A program made the translations under genes and the position numbers. Below the pieces are notes generated by a model. That model was not told where the DNA came from. It made no database searches and was given only the letters and a program-made list of their open reading frames with translations. From the NCBI GenBank assembly GCA_041859205.1, contig JBHEKU010000166.1, positions 1 to 64,000 of the forward strand: a stretch of 64,000 bases of DNA, in the 5' to 3' direction. Within the stretch, counting starts at the first letter, position 1, and every line of letters starts with the position of its first letter. Source of the DNA: JAFDZO01 sp041859205. Its GTDB lineage: Bacteria; Bacteroidota; Ignavibacteria; Tepidaquicellales; Tepidaquicellaceae. Positions 23,387 through 33,200 of the stretch are shown here, one piece after another.

Positions 23387-25753
23387 ATGAATAAGCTTTC
23401 ACAATGTATTTGTACTTTTATTACAGGCAGAGCATTTATCGCTTTGCCTGTAATATTTCTGTTTTTAAATTGCGCTTTTTCACAAAGCGAATTTGAAAAT
23501 TTTGAAACCGGAATAAAAGGCGTTGTTCTCGATAATGAAACCGATGAAGTTGTAAACTCCGTATCCATCACATTAGCAGATGATAATGGTAAAAAAGTTT
23601 CCGAGACAATGACGGATTTGAAAGGAATATTTGCTATATCTAATGTGAAGCAGGGAAGTTATACTCTCACTGCTAAAAGAATCGGTTACAGAGCAGTGAA
23701 TAAAGATATTCTGCTTTCAGAAAAAACTCCTTTGCAATTAAAGATTGTACTCTCACCTGAAGATATTAATACTGAAAAGATAAACGTAACGGCTACAAAA
23801 ACCGAACAGACTTTACAGCAGACTCCTTCATCCATCTCAATAGTAACGGCAGACGATATTAAATACAAAAATATTTTAACGTTCGATAATATTTTACAAG
23901 GAGTAGAAGGCGTTGCAGTTACGCGCACCAGCGGTATTAATGTAAGCTCGCTTTCAATCCGCGGCTCGTCAGATGTTGCAGGCGGTGGTATCGGAAACAG
24001 AGTACTGCTTCTGCTTGACGGAAGACCATCACTTACGGGAGATTCAAAAGGGGCTTTGTGGTCGCTCATACCTGTATCAATTATAGAAAGAACGGAAGTG
24101 GTAAAGGGAGCATTCTCTTCACTCTACGGTTCATCTGCAATTGGCGGAGTTGTGAACGTAATCACAAAAAAGCCTACATACACTTCTTTCACAGGAATAA
24201 ATGTTAACTACGGATTCTATAATAAGCTGAACGACAGCTTAAAATTCTCAAATTCATTGCAGACTTTTTCCGGTATAGATGCTATTAACAGTAATACTCT
24301 CGGAAAATTCTCTTACCTTTTAAATTTCAATTATAAAAAGAACGAAGGACACGCTGAGCAGACTGATTACGAATTTTATGGCGGCATGGGAAAATTTATG
24401 TATGACCTTTTTGCCAACAGAGATTTGGAAGTAACAGTGCAATATACAAAATCAAATTCTGCTTATCCTCATTACTGGAGAAAAGATGCCGGGAGGGTAT
24501 CAGAGCCATATAAATCTGCTCCTTATTATCTTGGTGACAGAATAAAAAAAGAAACATCCAGCTTCGATGCATATTACCGCGCAATTCCGAATGCAACTTC
24601 TAAATATTCATCACGATTTTATTACTATAGCTTAGCAAGCGAATCATTTTACAATCCGAACAATCCTGTATCTGCTGAGTTTGGTTCAACCGTTACAGGG
24701 CTTAATACTTATATCAATTCATACAACTTCGGAAATATTTCACAGGTAGATTTTCAGCTGGGAAGAAAAAATTATTTTATTACAGGTATTGATGCTCAGT
24801 GGAATGTAGTTAAGTCAAATCCTGAATCTATATTATACGGAAATCAGCAGCAGAATAATTTTGGTGTGTATGCGCAGAATCAATATAAAGTTATTACAAA
24901 CAATGTCGGTGATGAAGTACTAACATCAACCATCGGCGGAAGAGTGGACCATAATGTATTTGTAGGCGGCTCGCAGACTACACAGTTCAGTCCGAAGTTT
25001 TCACTGGTGTTCACGCCTGAAGTGAAGTCTAATTTTTTAAATAATGTTTCTTACAGATTTTTAGTTGGAAGAGCTTTCCGCTCACCATCGATAGCAGAAT
25101 TATTTTTCAAGAAAGAATTATTCGGAGGATTTGATTTTATCTATAATCCGAATCTGAAGCCTGAAGAAATGGTAAGCTATGAAATAGGATTTATGAAGCA
25201 GTATAAAGACAGATTTACAATTGATTTTTCTGCATTCATAAATGAGTACGATAATTTAATACAGTATGTAAATATCGGAACAGGAATTTACGGTCCGTTC
25301 CAGGTGCAGAATATTGCCAACTCACAGATAAAAGGATTTGAACTTGCAATTGATTACAAAGCAGGGTTTAATTTATTTGCACATGATTTCGGATATCATT
25401 TCAGCGTAAATTATACCTATATGGATTCCAGAGATTTATCTTCCAATAGAAAAGAAGATTTTCTTCCCTATAAACCAAACCACCTCCTGAATTTTTCAAC
25501 TGATTTAAACTACAGGGATTTTTATTTTAATGTAACCGGAAAGTATGTAAGTAAGATTGATGAAGATTTGTTCTATAAATACGAAGAGCCTGCAGCATAC
25601 TTAGTAGTTGACAGTAAAATTTCAAAAAGAATTTCAAACAAGTTTACTGTATTCTTTGCAGTCAGCAATTTATTTGATGTTCAGTATCAGGAGCTTGAAC
25701 GCACACAAGCACCAAACAGAAATTTCAACTCCGGTATAAATATAGAGTTCTGA
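23387..25753 (+). CDS. TonB-dependent outer-membrane receptor
   Basis: A 788-residue receptor for active uptake across the outer membrane. A signal peptide (residues 1-32) is followed by a carboxypeptidase-regulatory-like domain (about 42-125, GIKGVVLDNETDEVVNSVSITL). The plug domain (about 140-255) carries QTPSSISIVTADDI, NRVLLLLDGRP and GAFSSLYGSSAIGGVVNVITKKP. The 22-strand barrel ends in NRNFNSGINIEF. The plug sequence resembles the BtuB/FepA-like group, so cobalamin or siderophore uptake are options, but the ligand is not determined. Its lipoprotein partner lies upstream and a PAP2 membrane protein follows after 68 bases. Confidence 0.92.
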   Translation: MNKLSQCICTFITGRAFIALPVIFLFLNCAFSQSEFENFETGIKGVVLDNETDEVVNSVSITLADDNGKKVSETMTDLKGIFAISNVKQGSYTLTAKRIGYRAVNKDILLSEKTPLQLKIVLSPEDINTEKINVTATKTEQTLQQTPSSISIVTADDIKYKNILTFDNILQGVEGVAVTRTSGINVSSLSIRGSSDVAGGGIGNRVLLLLDGRPSLTGDSKGALWSLIPVSIIERTEVVKGAFSSLYGSSAIGGVVNVITKKPTYTSFTGINVNYGFYNKLNDSLKFSNSLQTFSGIDAINSNTLGKFSYLLNFNYKKNEGHAEQTDYEFYGGMGKFMYDLFANRDLEVTVQYTKSNSAYPHYWRKDAGRVSEPYKSAPYYLGDRIKKETSSFDAYYRAIPNATSKYSSRFYYYSLASESFYNPNNPVSAEFGSTVTGLNTYINSYNFGNISQVDFQLGRKNYFITGIDAQWNVVKSNPESILYGNQQQNNFGVYAQNQYKVITNNVGDEVLTSTIGGRVDHNVFVGGSQTTQFSPKFSLVFTPEVKSNFLNNVSYRFLVGRAFRSPSIAELFFKKELFGGFDFIYNPNLKPEEMVSYEIGFMKQYKDRFTIDFSAFINEYDNLIQYVNIGTGIYGPFQVQNIANSQIKGFELAIDYKAGFNLFAHDFGYHFSVNYTYMDSRDLSSNRKEDFLPYKPNHLLNFSTDLNYRDFYFNVTGKYVSKIDEDLFYKYEEPAAYLVVDSKISKRISNKFTVFFAVSNLFDVQYQELERTQAPNRNFNSGINIEF

Positions 25754-25821
25754 ATTTAAAATTATGAATTCAGAATTCTATATTCTGTTGTAGCAATTCA
25801 TAATTTTAATTTTATAATCCC

Positions 25822-26487
25822 TTGACCTACTCAAACATCTGGAAAACATTTTTCTCCGATAAGAAAAACAAATATCTGTTTCCGCTTACCGTTGTTTTTC
25901 TCGTTGCCACAATGAGCATCTTTGCAAGATTTCTTGTCTTCAACGAAGGAAGAACTTACCTTGTAAAAATTAATGACCCGCTGTTCAATCTTTTCCATGC
26001 TATAGACCTCAACATAATTGCATTTCCCGTTATCTATGTTGCGCTTATAACCTTCATTGTATATAATTCATTCAGACCAAAGACACTGATGTTTGCTTTT
26101 AACTGCTACGCGTTAATGGTATGGATAAGGATGTTTGCAATGTATATTACGCCGCTGGATGTTCCTGCAGGAGCGATTGATTTAAACGACCCTATTGTTT
26201 TTTTAGTCGGGACGGGACAGGCAGTGCAGAAAGATTTATTTTTCTCCGGTCATACGGCATCGCTTACTCTTCTTGCTATTATTGTTTACAACGCTAAAAA
26301 AATTTCAGGCCAGGATTATACTTTTAAGATCGATAGCTTTATGAAAATAATTTTTTTCTTCTTTCTGGCAATAGTTGCATCAAGTGTTGTGCTTCAGAAA
26401 GCGCATTATACAATCGATGTCTTCACTGCCTTCTTCTTCGCGTATGGAGCGTATAGTATTGTGAAGAAAGTGTATGGAGTGAGATAG
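25822..26487 (+). CDS. PAP2-family membrane phosphatase, sphingomyelin-synthase-like
   Basis: A 221-residue membrane protein with about six helices, starting at TTG. The C2 motif FFSGHTAS (residues 140-147) and the C3 motif HYTIDVF (195-201) place it in the PAP2/sphingomyelin-synthase-like superfamily. H144, H195 and D199 are the likely catalytic triad. Members hydrolyse or transfer phospho-headgroups of lipids on the outer face of the membrane. A classical C1 KxxxxxxRP motif is not visible, which fits the synthase-like branch better than simple phosphatidic-acid phosphatases. It follows the TonB receptor in the same direction and may be co-transcribed. Confidence 0.75.
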   Translation: MTYSNIWKTFFSDKKNKYLFPLTVVFLVATMSIFARFLVFNEGRTYLVKINDPLFNLFHAIDLNIIAFPVIYVALITFIVYNSFRPKTLMFAFNCYALMVWIRMFAMYITPLDVPAGAIDLNDPIVFLVGTGQAVQKDLFFSGHTASLTLLAIIVYNAKKISGQDYTFKIDSFMKIIFFFFLAIVASSVVLQKAHYTIDVFTAFFFAYGAYSIVKKVYGVR

Positions 26488-26496
26488 AATACTTTG

Positions 26497-26580
26497 ATTC
26501 TCCCCTTGAGGGGAGTACCGACGAAGTCGGGGAGGGGTGTTTGAACGGTCAGCAATCGTCTTGCTTAGCCCGCCACCTCG
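26497..26580. repeat. Dispersed CTCCC/GACGAAGTCGGG repeat, copy 2
   Basis: TCTCCCCTTGAGGGGAG, then ACCGACGAAGTCGGGGAGGG and GTGTTTGAA, nearly the same as the copy at 15211-15255. It lies between convergent genes. Confidence 0.8.
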
Positions 26581-26604
26581 AATTTAAAAAAGTGAATAAA
26601 AAAA

Positions 26605-26644
26605 GACCTGTCAGTTCGCTGTGGCGAATTAATCCTGACAGGTC
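26605..26644. repeat. CCTGACAGG-family hairpin, diverged copy
   Basis: GACCTGTCAG and CCTGACAGGTC flank an 18-base centre containing TTCGC/GCGAA. It is related to the units at 2282, 2675 and 46850. A second small palindrome, ATTCCCGC/GCGGGAAT, follows at 26655-26674. Confidence 0.75.
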
Positions 26645-26654
26645 GAATAACTGG

Positions 26655-26674
26655 ATTCCCGCCTCCGCGGGAAT
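26655..26674. repeat. Short GC-rich palindrome ATTCCCGC/GCGGGAAT
   Basis: Perfect 8-base arms with a 4-base loop. Similar CCCGCA/TGCGGG hairpins occur at 41773-41790 and 41935-41955. Confidence 0.65.
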
Positions 26675-26688
26675 GACATTATGAAAAT

Positions 26689-29600
26689 TTAAAAATCAAA
26701 TCCGAAGAGCATACCGAAGTAAACTCTCCACTCTTTTCCGTAAGTAACATCTTCACCCTGGAATCTTTTTGTGAACTGGTCTAAGCCGTAGGCTGCATTT
26801 AAAAATACACTGGTTGGGAATACATACCAGCTGAATGCCTGCAATCTAAGCTCGCCGCCGATATCTTTTTTGAAATCGGAAAGCTTTGTATCTTTTTCAT
26901 CCCATGCATTACCGAAGTCGCCGTAGATGGAGAAGTACAGCTTATCAAGATAGAACGGTGAAATTCTCGTATCTATTTTTGTAAGCACCGGAATTCTGTA
27001 TGTAAGATTTGCAGTTGCCATTCTTCCTCCGCCGATAGCGTAGAAAGGATAACCCTTCATGCCCGGCAAGCCTGATGCATAGAAGTTATAAAAATCTTCT
27101 ACCTGCGGTCCGAAGATAGTTGCGCCTTTCAGTTTTAATCCGAGCGAATGTGTACCGAATAAAGAAACGCTCTGGCTTAGCTCAGCTTGCAGCTTATGAA
27201 GTCTTCTGTTTTCATATAAAGTTGTTGTCGTTCCGTCATCGTTAACAATAATCTCAGGGTTCAGTCTGCTGCTTTCGTAGTCATATTGAATATCTATTTT
27301 TCTTCCTATAGGATTTATATCGGAGTTCTTTCCGGGTATTTCATAGCTGTAATTATATCCAAATGAAAAATTGCTTGCTAAGAAATAATTCTCAGATGAA
27401 GAACGTACTGAAACACCTGATGCTAAACCGAATGCATCAAGCTTGTATGCATACTTTGAGAACGTATATAAAAATCTGAAATCGTGATTAACGTTAATCA
27501 TCTTCCACTTCATACCTGCATCGAATGAAAGCAAGTCGTATGTTATAGGCACGTTAAGCGTATCAGCGCCGGCAAGAAGCTGCCCCGTAGATGAACGCGA
27601 TACGTTGTATCCTGCAAAAGTAAACTTAGGGTCGAAGCCGAGCTTTCTTGTGAAGAACTTATCGAAGACCGGCATTCCGTTAGTATACTCAAACTGCGCA
27701 AAGATATCTCTTTCGCCTTTTCTGTTTATTGCTGCGCCGCCGAATATAGAGTAACGTCCCATAGTTTCACTTGAGAAAAAATATAATCCCGGCTTTATAG
27801 CATCAAGAAAATTTCCATCCTTTGTGTAGTTATCAAATCTTAATAATGGAACGATGAAAAGCGGTGTAAACGTGCTTCTGTATTCTTTCTTTTCATACTT
27901 TGCTACGTTCTTATCGTTGAATGCTTTCAGCGAATCCCAGTTATAATTATTTTCCGGAGCGTTCTTATCATAGTTTTCAGAGTATTTTTCAATCAGTCTC
28001 GGAGGCTTATCATAATTTTTTATTTCACTTAAAGAATATGCTTTGTAGTTTTTTAGCTCGGCAATTTTATAACCTGTTGATGTATATTGTGAGTAAGTTA
28101 AATTTCCTTTCCCGTCAACCGAAGGCATAAATGCTCCGCCTGTTACATTGGTAAGCTGCGTTGTTTCTTTTGTATCGAAATTATATTTGTAAATATTGAA
28201 GATACCTGTAATGTTACATGCATAGAATAAATCCGCGCCGTCCTTTGAGAACACTGCAGTACGGTAATCGACACCTGGCTGTCCTAATACGTTAGTAAGC
28301 GCACCGGTAGCAATATCTACGCTTACAATTTTTCTTGACTCTTCAAATGCATAATCGAAGATTATTGATTTGCCGTCAGGTGAAAATTTCGGATTGAAAA
28401 CCTGCTCGCCGTTATTGAATGCAGTAAGCGGGTCATTGTTTTTTCCGTTCGCATCTGCGTATTGAAGGTTCATTGTTCCGTCTTTATTCACTACGAAGCA
28501 GACAAATTTGCCGTCACGTGAATAAGAAGGTGAGTATGCTCTTAAGTTTTCTGTTAAGCGTGTTTCTTTTTCCGTGCTTAGTTCATATTCATATAAATCG
28601 TATACAACTGCTCCGTGAATTGTCGGCGGTGAATTTCTTTTTGCAAAGATTATTTTTTTGCCGTCAGGCGACCAGTTATAATTTGTTGATACCGGCGCAG
28701 TAATAAGTTTTGATTTCTTTGCTGCCACATCATATAAAAATAATCCTGTAGTTCCGTAATCATAATCCTGATTTGAGAGGTATGCAATCTTTGAACCGTC
28801 GGGTGAGAACTGCGGATAATAATTTGCAAAGCCAAGCTTCTCAATTATTTCTCCTTTTACTTCAGTTTCCTTTACTCCTCTCATTCTTTCTGCATAATCT
28901 TTTTCAAGAAATGCTTTCCACTCCAGATAAACCTGTTTGCCGTCTTTGCCAAGCGCATCTTTCATAGCGGCATCCATTGAGAAATTTGTGAAGTCGCCAA
29001 GCGAATTTGAAATTGTTCTTAATTTATCTTCTCCATACGTTGCTGCAATGTAGCGTGTTAATCCGAAGCCGAGGTTATAAATCGATTCTGCTTTTAATGA
29101 TGTTATAGAGGAGAACTGTCCCATTTCTTCCCATGTAAGAAGATTGCCGTCAAGTATATAGCTTCTTAAAATCATATCTCTGTTAGCATCCCAGTAATCG
29201 TAGCTAAGCTGCTGGCGTTGATACTGAGCAGTACCTTCAGCAAACCATGCAGGCACACCTACACCTGATAGCGGATAGGATACAATTACGTTCGGGTAGC
29301 CGTATAACACATCAGGTCTTCTTTCTTTTTCATAATTAAGCCATTGAAGATAAATGGCAGGCATATTCTGTGTGTATCTTAGTGAAGCCTGAATTTGTAT
29401 TGCGTGAGTGAACTCGTGAGTGATAACGTTTCTCAGCCAGTTATGTGTTCCCCGCAGGTCGTAGTCTAAGGCAGATGCGAAAATTTCAATTCTGTTGCCA
29501 TAGTAGTCAGTGGCACCGTTTGCAATATCGGAAACGTCATTAACGACGAAAGAAATTTTCTTATCGGGTTCGTATTTATAGAGGGCGGTGATTGGACCGT

Positions 29601-29832
29601 AAACTTCCTCTGCAATTTTTGCAATAGTGCTGGCAGTGCGTTCAGTTCCGCTGTGATATAATACAAAGAAGTGCGGAGTTTCAATTGAGAACCAGTCCAG
29701 CTCGGGGTGCGGCTCAAACTGAGAATAAACGCTGCCTGAATTAAACAAGGGAACAAAATTAAAAAATGAGCATAAAAACAGAACAACAATAACTTTGCTT
29801 TTTAACATTAAAGATTTTTTTTGATTTTGCAA
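26689..29832 (-). CDS. Exported metalloprotease-like protein with propeller and outer-membrane barrel
   Basis: A 1047-residue exported protein with three parts. After a signal peptide (an ATG at 29808 may be the real start) comes a gluzincin-like peptidase region. It has HEFTH (residues 139-143) and the downstream glutamate in WFAEGTAQY (E199), so zinc binding by H139, H143 and E199 is likely with E140 catalytic. Residues 325-620 hold TolB/PD40 propeller repeats (YYPQFSPDGSKIAYLS, NPKFSPDGKSIIFD). The last 370 residues are strand-rich with a BamA-type surface-antigen look and end MLFGFDF with terminal Phe. It probably sits in the outer membrane with the protease domain in the periplasm or outside. 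It is divergent from sprA. Confidence 0.8.
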   Translation of the reverse strand: MQNQKKSLMLKSKVIVVLFLCSFFNFVPLFNSGSVYSQFEPHPELDWFSIETPHFFVLYHSGTERTASTIAKIAEEVYGPITALYKYEPDKKISFVVNDVSDIANGATDYYGNRIEIFASALDYDLRGTHNWLRNVITHEFTHAIQIQASLRYTQNMPAIYLQWLNYEKERRPDVLYGYPNVIVSYPLSGVGVPAWFAEGTAQYQRQQLSYDYWDANRDMILRSYILDGNLLTWEEMGQFSSITSLKAESIYNLGFGLTRYIAATYGEDKLRTISNSLGDFTNFSMDAAMKDALGKDGKQVYLEWKAFLEKDYAERMRGVKETEVKGEIIEKLGFANYYPQFSPDGSKIAYLSNQDYDYGTTGLFLYDVAAKKSKLITAPVSTNYNWSPDGKKIIFAKRNSPPTIHGAVVYDLYEYELSTEKETRLTENLRAYSPSYSRDGKFVCFVVNKDGTMNLQYADANGKNNDPLTAFNNGEQVFNPKFSPDGKSIIFDYAFEESRKIVSVDIATGALTNVLGQPGVDYRTAVFSKDGADLFYACNITGIFNIYKYNFDTKETTQLTNVTGGAFMPSVDGKGNLTYSQYTSTGYKIAELKNYKAYSLSEIKNYDKPPRLIEKYSENYDKNAPENNYNWDSLKAFNDKNVAKYEKKEYRSTFTPLFIVPLLRFDNYTKDGNFLDAIKPGLYFFSSETMGRYSIFGGAAINRKGERDIFAQFEYTNGMPVFDKFFTRKLGFDPKFTFAGYNVSRSSTGQLLAGADTLNVPITYDLLSFDAGMKWKMINVNHDFRFLYTFSKYAYKLDAFGLASGVSVRSSSENYFLASNFSFGYNYSYEIPGKNSDINPIGRKIDIQYDYESSRLNPEIIVNDDGTTTTLYENRRLHKLQAELSQSVSLFGTHSLGLKLKGATIFGPQVEDFYNFYASGLPGMKGYPFYAIGGGRMATANLTYRIPVLTKIDTRISPFYLDKLYFSIYGDFGNAWDEKDTKLSDFKKDIGGELRLQAFSWYVFPTSVFLNAAYGLDQFTKRFQGEDVTYGKEWRVYFGMLFGFDF

Positions 29833-30205
29833 ATCGGATTTAAAATTATTTTTATTTAACGAAGAGGAGTATCACATAGTTCCTTGCTCCGTTTTATTTG
29901 CAGAAGTGTATTTACCGTTCGTTCTTTACAAGTAACACAGAGTCCACAGATTTATATGATTACACAGATGTAAATTGAAATATACTTTAAAAAGTTTTAT
30001 CAATCAGTGACATCATAAAAAATCATAATCATCAGTGTTGCCGTTTTAAAAACTTGCGGCGGTTTCAGCAGGTAGAAATTTTTTTCTATATTTTAAAGAT
30101 TTGATTTTATATTATTGTTAAGCAATCGGCAAAAAACACAAACAAAAAAACTAAACAAAACTTATCGAGACGACCTCTACGATTTTTAATTTAAGCAGAG
30201 CGTAA
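29833..30205. other. Divergent intergenic region before sprA
   Basis: About 370 AT-rich bases between two divergent envelope genes must hold both promoters. I saw no exact Bacteroidota consensus promoter, repeat or terminator. Confidence 0.45.
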
Positions 30206-33200
30206 TTGAAATTAAAGTCAAACATTACATTTCAATCGACTTTATTCCTTCTAGCAATTTTAGTCACTTTCATCGCCTCCTTCGGTGATGCTCATGCACA
30301 GGGAAGAAGAGGAAAAGATATTATCATTATCACCGGAAATCCGCTGGATTCTTCGTTCACGTCCGTATTGGATTCTGTTGATAAGGCAAGGCAGGACTCT
30401 ATTCGAAGACTGCCTGTGGATTCTACTGCCCGTATAAAATATTTTAAATACATCGCTCCGTATAACTACGGAACTAAGCCCAATACAACTCTTTCTCCTA
30501 TTATTTTAGGAGGCTCATCTGAAATAAAATATGAAGTACAGTTTGATTCCCTTAATAATGTAATTATCCGCGAGACTTTCAACGGTGAAGATATTAAAGC
30601 GCCGCTTGTAATGCCAATCGATGCATATTTAAAACTGCTCTCACGGGAAAAGCAGCGAAGTATATTCAGCGATATCGTAAATGCAAAGTTTCAGGGCAAT
30701 ACGCAGGATGACCTGAGCAAGCTGTTTGAAAAGATTACAAATATTACTATTCCTCTTCCGTTTAAGTCAGAAACTATTTTCGGTCCGCCGACAATTAATC
30801 TGAGCATTAACGGTATTATAGATATTACTGCATCATACCAGAAAATCTCAAGCGAAATTACAAGCGCTGTCACACCCGATAATACTCAGAACAATATTAA
30901 TTTCAAGCAGGATGTACAGGTAACTGCCCGCGGTAAAGTCGGGGATAAGCTGAGCATCGATGCAGACTGGAACACTACAAGAACATTCGATTTCGAGAAC
31001 CAGCTAAAACTTAGATACGACGGTTATGCAGATGAAGTTATTCAGAAGATAGAAGCCGGTAACGTATCGCTTGATACAAAGAACAGTTTAGTCCAGTCTT
31101 CTCAGGCATTGTTCGGTATAAGAGGTGAGTTTAAGCTCGGACCGTTAACACTTACAACAGTTATCTCTCAGAAAAAAAGTAAGCAAGAGACAAAGGATTT
31201 TTCCGGTGGTTCGTCGCAACAGGAATCCTCAATTAATATAGCGCAGTATTCAGATAACCATTATTTCTTAGATACAGCTTATAAGTCGAACTTTGTTGAT
31301 TATATGGCTGACGGATTTTTAGAGCCGGGACCTAACCAGGACCGGCAGGTTTCAAGTGAAAATTTTGAAGTATGGGTACAGACAACTAATACAACTGCGG
31401 ACAGAAAAAACGCCTCATTAATAATTGATTTACCTGCAATACAGGATGTTCCCGGTGGTGTTTACGATACTTCTTATTACAGGCCTGACCAGATTCAGGG
31501 CAAAAGATATTTTGGACTTTTCAGAAAGCTATCACCTACGGAATACACAGTTAATCCTCAGGCAGGCTTTGTAAGTCTTAAAACAGTTGTTAACGATGGG
31601 GATTTTATAGGTGTATCGTATAAAGAAGTTGGTACAGGAAAAAGATACGGTACTAACTCAGTTGAATTTACTCAGGCAACACTTGTATTAAAAATGGTTA
31701 AGGCAGGTAATATTAATCCGGCTACTGATACACTAGCATGGGCATTAAAGATGAAAAATATTTACAGACTTAATGTATCAAGAATTGTTGAAGACGGCTT
31801 TGAATTTAATGTAAACTATGTTAATCCTTCAACTCTTACTCCATCACCCAGTCTTCCCAATGGAAAGCAGGTGCTTGAAGTGGTTGGACTGGATAAATTC
31901 GTTGGCAAAGGTCCTGAACAAAGGCCGGATAATTATTTTGATTTTCTGGCAGGCAGAACTGTAAATACTGAAACAGGTGATATTATATTCCCGACTTTGC
32001 AGCCATTCTTAGATCCAATTCTTGCCGCTACAGTCGGCCCTACAACACCTAACGGTGATACAACATTAATATTTCCTGAAATTTATACACAGCTAAAGTC
32101 AACTGCTCAGCAATCTTCTAATAATTCTAAATATATAATTAAATGGAAAGCCAGAGGAGAAGCAACGGGCAGCCCTACAGTCAACTTAGGTTTTAACGTT
32201 GTAGAAGGAAGTGTCACAGTTAAAGTCGGTGAAACACCGTTAGTATTAAATCAGGATTATGTAGTAGATTATACAACGGGAACTGTAACAATTAAAAATG
32301 CCGCAGCACTTTCATCGAAGGATTTGAAAATTTCATACGAGCAGAACGAGCTTTTCTCGCTTGCATCAAAAACTTTTATCGGGGCCAGAGCAGATTATAA
32401 AATAAGCGATAAGACATCACTGGGTTTAACTTACGTAAACTTAAAACAGGAAACGTTAAATGATAAAGTAAGGATAGGGGAAGAGCCTACGAATAACTCT
32501 ATGTTTGGTGTTGATTTCACTACTGAAATAAAATCAAAACTTCTAACAAAATTTGTAAATTTGCTTCCCGGCTTTAACTCAAAAGAAGAATCAGGCTTTA
32601 CATTCAAAGGTGAGTTTGCGATGATAACAGGTGACCCAAATACAAAGAAGAGCAATATACCCTCGGATAATAATGAGGCAGTTGCTTATGTAGATGATAT
32701 GGAAGGCTCGAAGAAAATTATTTCTTTGGGTTCAAACTACAGTACCTGGACTGCCAGCTCCATCCCTGTAAATTATACTGTGCCCGGGTTCACTTCAGCA
32801 CCCGACTCAATTAAGCAGTCATATCGAGGCAGAATGCGTTGGTATAATATTCCTAATGATGTCAGTATAAAAGATATTTATCCGCTGAGAGACGTTGCTG
32901 CCGGTCAGGATAGGGTTACTCCTTTCTATATAACTTATAATCCTAATGACAGAGGCCAGTATAACTATAATGCCCGATATAATAATACGTACAACCCGAC
33001 TGTATATCAGGATACTATGCTTCAGCATAAAGCAGAAACGTTCAATGGTATTATGAAGTATTTGAATACTTCTACCACAGACTTGGAGAATGAAAATATA
33101 AATTTCATAGAGTTCAGTATGCGTGTTGCAAGCGGAACATCACTTGTCGGTAATACCAGAGCAAAACTTAATATTGATCTTGGACTTATAAGCGAGCAGG

